DNA of 18,163 nt from CAZKDV01 sp964551645 (GTDB lineage: Bacteria; Bacteroidota; Bacteroidia; Bacteroidales; DTU049). A model generated the notes under the pieces. The model had not been told where the DNA came from and searched no databases. It worked only from the letters and a program-made list of their open reading frames with translations. Shown one piece after another: positions 13,673-18,163 of this stretch. The stretch covers positions 1-18,163 of the forward strand of contig CAZKDV010000048.1 in NCBI GenBank assembly GCA_964551645.1, given 5' to 3'. A program made the position numbers and the translations under genes. The stretch's first letter is position 1. Every line of letters starts with the position of its first letter.

Positions 13673-15406
13673 TTAATTGCTTAAATTCATTTCACTAATT
13701 ATCATTGAAAGTTTTTCTTCTAATTTGTCTGATGTTGCTTCATAAATCTCTTTGCTTTCTAAATTCGTGTTTACGCTGAAATAATATTTAATTTTAGGCT
13801 CAGTACCGGAAGGTCTCATAGTGATTTTTGTCTCATCTTCAAGTATATATTGAATAACATTTGATTTTGGAAGTTTAATTGCAGTATTTTTATTGGTTAA
13901 AGTACAATGCTCTATTGATTTTTGATAATCAAGTATTTTCACAACTTTTTTATTAATAATTTCTTTAGGATAATTATTTCTATAATTCTCCATCATATCT
14001 GAAATTTCTTGCATACCCGAAATTCCTTTTTTTGTTAAGGAAATCAGTTTTTCTTTGTAAAAACCAAATTCAAAAGCAATATCTATGAGTATGTCAAGTA
14101 GCGACTTGTTTTGAGAAGCACTCCATGCAGTAATTTCAGCAAGTAAACAAGCAGTAATAACAGCATCTTTATCTCTTACAAAATCACCTGCTAAAAAACC
14201 ATAACTTTCTTCTCCACCACAAATAAATTGATATTTGTCATAATACAATTCTATAATTTCTGCAATGTATTTGAATCCTGTTAAAACTTCAAAAGAAGCA
14301 AATTTGAATTTAGAAGCTATTTTGTTTAATAAATCAGTAGTAACAATAGTTTTTACTATCATTTTTTTTCTTGTGTCTTCGGCTTTGCTTTGTGTTTGAG
14401 AGAGAAGGTAATATGTTATTAATGAAGCAGTTTCATTTCCGTTTAGTAATACATAATCTCCATTTGTATTTTTAACTCCAATTCCTATACGGTCAGCATC
14501 AGGGTCTGTTGCTAAAAGAATATCTGCATGAGTTTCTTTAGCTTTTAATATAGCAAGTTTTAAACTATCTTTTTCTTCAGGGTTTGGAGATTTCACAGTA
14601 GGAAAATTTCCATCGGGAATGTTTTGGGGTTCAGTTTCAATAATATTTTGAAATCCAAACCGTCTGAGTGCTTCCGGAATGATCTTATACCCTGTTCCGT
14701 GTAGTGGAGTATAAACAATTTTCAATTGCTCTTGTTTTTTTATAATGTCATATTGTTGTCTTAATGTCAAAATATTTGAATAATATTTTTCGTCAATTTC
14801 GTTTTTGATAATTATTTTGAGCTTATCATTTCCTTGAAAATTAACATCTTCAAACGACTGAATTTTATTTACTTCTTTGATAACATTTGCATCGTGAGGG
14901 CTTATCAATTGACCACCATCTTTCCAATATACTTTATATCCATTATATTCTTTGGGATTGTGCGATGCCGTAAGCATTACTCCAACATGGCATTGTAATT
15001 CCCTAACTGCAAATGAAAGTAAAGGTGTGGGGCGAATGTCATCAAAAGTATATGTTTTGATATTGTTTGCAGTAAAAATAGAAGCAACAATATCGGCAAA
15101 AAAGTCAGAGTTATTTCTTGAATCTCTTGCAATTACAGCAGATATTTGTGTGTTGGGATACACTTTTATAAGATAATTAGCCAATCCTTGTGTAGCTATT
15201 CCAACAGTATATTTATTCATACGATTGGTTCCAATTCCCATAATGCCTCTTAAACCTCCAGTGCCAAAGTCCAAATTGCAATAAAAACTTTCTTCTAATT
15301 CCTTATGGTCATTTTGTATTAACTCTCTTATTTGTTGTTTGTCGGCTTCTTCAATAATAGACGAATTTAACCATTGATTGACTGTATTCGATATTTCTGC
15401 TTTCAT
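13673..15406 (-). CDS. Phospho-sugar mutase (phosphoglucomutase/phosphomannomutase, PGM2-like)
   Basis: A 577-residue alpha-D-phosphohexomutase that interconverts hexose 1- and 6-phosphates through a phosphoserine. All four functional loops are present: the phosphoserine loop TASHNPKEYNG (Ser148), the Mg2+ loop DPDADRIG (301-308), the sugar-binding loop GGEESYGF (397-404) and the phosphate-binding loop RPSGTEPK (531-538). The length and the N-terminal LDFGTGGLRGIMG fit the PGM2-like group of about 570-580 residues common in Bacteroidota, not the 450-residue GlmM group. Whether glucose, mannose or deoxyribose/ribose phosphates are preferred cannot be told. The gene begins six bases after the coaD stop codon and is co-transcribed with it. 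Confidence 0.92.
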   Translation of the reverse strand: MKAEISNTVNQWLNSSIIEEADKQQIRELIQNDHKELEESFYCNLDFGTGGLRGIMGIGTNRMNKYTVGIATQGLANYLIKVYPNTQISAVIARDSRNNSDFFADIVASIFTANNIKTYTFDDIRPTPLLSFAVRELQCHVGVMLTASHNPKEYNGYKVYWKDGGQLISPHDANVIKEVNKIQSFEDVNFQGNDKLKIIIKNEIDEKYYSNILTLRQQYDIIKKQEQLKIVYTPLHGTGYKIIPEALRRFGFQNIIETEPQNIPDGNFPTVKSPNPEEKDSLKLAILKAKETHADILLATDPDADRIGIGVKNTNGDYVLLNGNETASLITYYLLSQTQSKAEDTRKKMIVKTIVTTDLLNKIASKFKFASFEVLTGFKYIAEIIELYYDKYQFICGGEESYGFLAGDFVRDKDAVITACLLAEITAWSASQNKSLLDILIDIAFEFGFYKEKLISLTKKGISGMQEISDMMENYRNNYPKEIINKKVVKILDYQKSIEHCTLTNKNTAIKLPKSNVIQYILEDETKITMRPSGTEPKIKYYFSVNTNLESKEIYEATSDKLEEKLSMIISEMNLSN

Positions 15407-15412
15407 GATATA

Positions 15413-15877
15413 TTATAGTAAACTGTGTATTGCTGTAGGCGTAAATGGCTTAGGATTACCATTGTGTTTAATTAAGTCTCGTACAATAGATGAATTTATT
15501 GATGTTAAATGCGGTTTTGAAAGAATGAAAACTGTTTCTATTTCGGGATAAATTTGCTTATTGACTTGACCGATACTTCTTTCATATTCAAAATCTGCAG
15601 ATGTTCTAAGTCCTCTGAGAATAAAATTTGAGTTTTTACTTTTGCAAAAATTAACAGTAAGCCCTTCAAATGACTCTATGCTGATATTGTCGTATTTTTC
15701 AAATGTCTTTCTTAAAAATAACAGTCTTTGTTCTAATGAAAAAAAGGATTTTTTATTTATGTTTTCACCGATTGCTATAATGATATGATCAAAAATTGAC
15801 AATCCTCTTATTACAATATCTTCATGTCCTGTGGTGATTGGGTCAAATGAACCCGGAAATACTGCAATTTTCTTCAT
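15413..15877 (-). CDS. coaD: Phosphopantetheine adenylyltransferase
   Basis: A 154-residue nucleotidyltransferase of normal CoaD length that transfers AMP from ATP to 4'-phosphopantetheine, the fourth step of coenzyme A synthesis. Seen are AVFPGSFDPITTGHEDI with the TxGH nucleotide-binding motif (residues 15-18), FILRGLRTSADFEYER (about 85-100) and a C-terminal SINSSIVRDLIKHNG that matches the family's ISSSxVRE region. The start at 15877 is fixed by MKKIAVFPGSFDP. It sits 30 bases downstream of the nucleoside kinase and six bases before the mutase. coaD is essential and usually single-copy. Confidence 0.95.
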   Translation of the reverse strand: MKKIAVFPGSFDPITTGHEDIVIRGLSIFDHIIIAIGENINKKSFFSLEQRLLFLRKTFEKYDNISIESFEGLTVNFCKSKNSNFILRGLRTSADFEYERSIGQVNKQIYPEIETVFILSKPHLTSINSSIVRDLIKHNGNPKPFTPTAIHSLL

Positions 15878-15907
15878 TTTTTTTAGTTTTAATTATCAAT
15901 TTTTAAA

Positions 15908-17563
15908 TTAATATATGAAGCTACTACCTCCAAAAAATTCTCTTAAGATTGAAGTTGGTGGAATTTCTTTTTCAGGAATGAGTTTAAAATACGATAGAAA
16001 CTTGAGCAATCGTACTGCTTCGGAATATTCCGGTACATTTTCTGGCACTTCGTGAAGAATTGGTTCAGCATATAATTTGAGTATTCCTAATTCGCACAGC
16101 AAAGCCGAATTAAACATAATATCAGCTTTTTCTTGAAAAGGGAAAATATATTTTTCTTCACCATGTCTTACACTTTGCCACCTTTGCAAAGTATCTAAAG
16201 CGCTATATCCTCTATAACGATAATCTCTTACCATTCTTCTAATAAGTCTGTTGTCTGTTGTTGGAATTGGATTTTGCGAATCAATAGATATTTGAGTAAG
16301 TGCCGAAACAAATATTTTGTATTTTATCGAATCGTCAATGGCAGAAGTTAAAATTGGATTTAACGCATGTATTCCTTCTATAATTAGTAATGTATTGTCC
16401 TGTATTTGTAGTTTTTTTCCTAAGTATTTTTTCTTCCCATCTACAAAGTCAAATGTAGGCATATTAACTACTTTACCTTCAAGTAATTCGGAAAGATGTT
16501 TGTTGAATAAATCCAAGTCTAATGCTTCTGGACATTCAAAATCATAATTTCCGTTTGAGTCTTTAGGAGTATCTTCTCTGTCTACAAAATAGTCATCTGT
16601 TGACAGCAAAACACTATCATATCCCAAAACCTTAAGCTGAACGGAAATTCTTTTTGAAAATGTTGTTTTGCCAGATGATGACGGACCGCTAACTAAGATG
16701 ATTTTAATTTGTTTTTTATCGTGAATAAGATCAGCTACTTCTGACATCTTTTTTTCGTGCAAAGCTTCAGAAACTTTAATCAAATTGCTAACTGTTTTTT
16801 GTTCGATAAATGTGTTCAATTCACCTATATAAGGTACTCCTAAAATATTAACCCATTTTTTATGTTCTTTAAAAATATTGAATAATTTTTCATATCTGAT
16901 AACTCGCGAACATCTTGTCGGATTGCTGCGTGAAGGTGCTTGTAGTAATATTCCATCGTAGTAATGCTCAAGATGAAATATATCTAAATAAGCTGTTGAA
17001 GGTACTAAATAACCATAGTAATAATTTACACAGTCCTCAAGGTAATAAACTGATGTGTAAACACGGCTTCTTGTTTTAAATAGTAGCGACTTATCATATA
17101 GCTGATGCTTTTCAAATACTTCAAGTGCTTCATTTGTAGGTAGTTCAGCTCTTTTGAAAGGTAAGTCTTGATTAATTATTTCCCTCATTCTTTGCTTAAT
17201 GGTAGAAACTATAGTCGAATCAATGGTTAAATCAATATTGTTAAGTTCGCAATATTTTCCACCGGAAATCGAGTGTTTGATGTATAATTGTGCGTTTGGA
17301 TATAAATCTTTTACCGCTTTGTACATTACAAAGCTAAGAGAACGCAAATACATTTGGTAGCCGATAGGGTGGGTTATGTCAAAGAAGCGAATAGTTTTTG
17401 GTTTGAAAACTTGAAAGTTTAAATTCCTAGCTTTATTATTTACCAAAGCTCCTAGCATCGGAAATGGAGTTGAAATGTTAATATCTGATAATATTTCTTT
17501 TAGCGATGTCCCTAAAGGGTACCTTTTTTTACTATTATTGTTTTCGCAAATGATTTGTATCAT
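15908..17563 (-). CDS. Uridine kinase-like nucleoside kinase with N-terminal TGS/ThrRS-like region
   Basis: A 551-residue fusion typical of Bacteroidota and Firmicutes. Residues 1-60 form a TGS domain, about 60-240 resemble the second additional domain of threonyl-tRNA synthetase, and from about 285 a phosphoribulokinase/uridine kinase domain follows. The kinase has the P-loop VSGPSSSGKTTFSKR (about 291-305), STDDYFVDR, a LIIEGIHALNP Walker-B-like strand, and DNRLIRRMVRDYRYRGYSA as lid and base region. The kinase probably phosphorylates uridine/cytidine or another small substrate with ATP. In the editing-like region, IKHSISGGKYCEL keeps only part of the ThrRS metal-binding pattern, so that domain is unlikely to be catalytic. 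Located between iorB (28 bases upstream) and coaD. Domain order is clear; substrate is not. Confidence 0.88.
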   Translation of the reverse strand: MIQIICENNNSKKRYPLGTSLKEILSDINISTPFPMLGALVNNKARNLNFQVFKPKTIRFFDITHPIGYQMYLRSLSFVMYKAVKDLYPNAQLYIKHSISGGKYCELNNIDLTIDSTIVSTIKQRMREIINQDLPFKRAELPTNEALEVFEKHQLYDKSLLFKTRSRVYTSVYYLEDCVNYYYGYLVPSTAYLDIFHLEHYYDGILLQAPSRSNPTRCSRVIRYEKLFNIFKEHKKWVNILGVPYIGELNTFIEQKTVSNLIKVSEALHEKKMSEVADLIHDKKQIKIILVSGPSSSGKTTFSKRISVQLKVLGYDSVLLSTDDYFVDREDTPKDSNGNYDFECPEALDLDLFNKHLSELLEGKVVNMPTFDFVDGKKKYLGKKLQIQDNTLLIIEGIHALNPILTSAIDDSIKYKIFVSALTQISIDSQNPIPTTDNRLIRRMVRDYRYRGYSALDTLQRWQSVRHGEEKYIFPFQEKADIMFNSALLCELGILKLYAEPILHEVPENVPEYSEAVRLLKFLSYFKLIPEKEIPPTSILREFFGGSSFIY

Positions 17564-17591
17564 AATGTATAGCTCATATTCTGTAATGAGT

Positions 17592-18163
17592 TTATTTTTT
17601 GTAGTTTTTAGAAAATTTTAATCCTGCTTTGAAAGCATCAATATTTGATTGAACTATTTCTTCGCCTTTATTTTTAAAAAGCCGAACAATAGCTTTTTCA
17701 AAAGCATCTTCCGAAATGCCAAGATAAGGTGCGGCTGCTCCCAATACAATAATATTTGCAGACTTAGGAGAATTTATGTCTTTAGCTATTTCTTCAGCAG
17801 GAAGTGCAATATGGTTTTTGTTTTTTGTGATTTCCGACAAAATATCTTCAATGTTTGGATAATTAGGTATATTAACAAAAGGGTTGGTGCTAGTAATGAG
17901 CCATCCGTCATTTGATAGCATAGGTATATATCTAAGTGATTCCATAGGTTCAACAGATAAAATAATATCTGCTTGTCCCGTAGGTATTAAGTCAGACATT
18001 ATTTCCTTATCAGAAACTCTCATGTGTGATTGAACATCGCCACCTCTTTGGCTCATTCCGTGAACTTCTGCTTGCTTAATATGTAGATTATTGTCGATTG
18101 CGGCAAATCCAATGACGGCAGCTATTGTTAAAATGCCTTGTCCACCTACTCCGGCTAATATTA
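17592..18163 (-). CDS. iorB: Indolepyruvate:ferredoxin oxidoreductase beta subunit, 5' end outside the window
   Basis: The frame is open to the right edge, so the gene is partial; 189 codons are visible. It starts with ILAGVGGQGILTIAAVIG, the gamma-type domain signature (GxGGQG), followed by KQAEVHGMSQRGGDVQSHMR and later a NIIVLGAAAPYLGI segment, as in IorB. An ATG at 18056 lies inside the conserved MSQRGG motif and is not the true start. IorAB oxidatively decarboxylates aryl pyruvates made from aromatic amino acids to aryl-acetyl-CoA, reducing ferredoxin; the partner IorA carries thiamine diphosphate and iron-sulfur clusters. iorA is probably the next gene upstream, outside the window. The enzyme is oxygen-sensitive and suggests an anaerobe. 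Related KorC/PorC gamma subunits share the fold, but the MSQRGG context favours IorB. Confidence 0.85.
   Translation of the reverse strand, partial: ILAGVGGQGILTIAAVIGFAAIDNNLHIKQAEVHGMSQRGGDVQSHMRVSDKEIMSDLIPTGQADIILSVEPMESLRYIPMLSNDGWLITSTNPFVNIPNYPNIEDILSEITKNKNHIALPAEEIAKDINSPKSANIIVLGAAAPYLGISEDAFEKAIVRLFKNKGEEIVQSNIDAFKAGLKFSKNYKK

Noticed and set aside
17649..17915. Open frames antisense to iorB, pgm, the kinase and other genes
   Set aside because: They lie wholly inside well-supported genes on the other strand or frame and show no recognisable domain.
1..18163. CRISPR array, tRNA or rRNA genes
   Set aside because: No regularly spaced direct repeats, no cloverleaf with a T-loop consensus and no rRNA signature were seen on either strand.

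Overview
The window looks like a chromosomal segment of an AT-rich member of the Bacteroidota, probably an anaerobe of the Bacteroidales type. By eye the GC content is near 30%. Several intergenic regions carry the Bacteroidota promoter box TAnnTTTG, two of them with an upstream TTG at 18-19 bp. Strong Shine-Dalgarno sequences are mostly absent. Protein families typical of the phylum are present: a secreted TPR/PD40 protein, an IS1096-TnpR-like acidic protein, a TGS-containing nucleoside kinase and an NhaD-type antiporter. The indolepyruvate:ferredoxin oxidoreductase subunit suggests anaerobic amino acid metabolism. No tRNA, rRNA, CRISPR array or intact transposase was seen.

Layout. (1) 1-1823, minus: a broken DUF262/DUF1524 (GmrSD-type) defence gene that runs off the left edge, disrupted twice, with an intact promoter. 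(2) 1824-2200: a non-coding region with divergent promoters and a palindrome. (3) 2201-5374, plus: a tight operon of a secreted TPR/PD40 protein, a DnaQ-like exonuclease and a fumarylacetoacetase-family hydrolase. (4) 5393-6703, minus: an NhaD-like antiporter, convergent with the previous operon. (5) 6835-10469, plus: a GT9 glycosyltransferase, TsaC/Sua5, a CCA-adding-type nucleotidyltransferase with HD domain, and the TnpR-like protein. (6) 10576-12582, plus: a two-gene type II restriction-modification cassette with its own promoter. (7) 12620-18163, minus: GT2 glycosyltransferase, phosphohexomutase, CoaD, nucleoside kinase and IorB, closely spaced and read from right to left.

How the genes fit together. 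Most of the window is housekeeping: tRNA modification and maturation (tsaC, cca), CoA synthesis (coaD), sugar-phosphate supply, glycan assembly, nucleoside salvage and ion homeostasis. Two defence modules lie among these genes: the decayed DUF262 gene, and an apparently intact R-M pair whose nuclease gene I cannot assign to a named restriction family. A hand count found only nine GATC sites in the whole window, against about 60 for AGCT, which has the same base composition. One of the nine sits three bases upstream of the nuclease start codon. This points to a GATC-directed restriction system that may sense its own methylation, and it is the most interesting lead here. It remains an inference.
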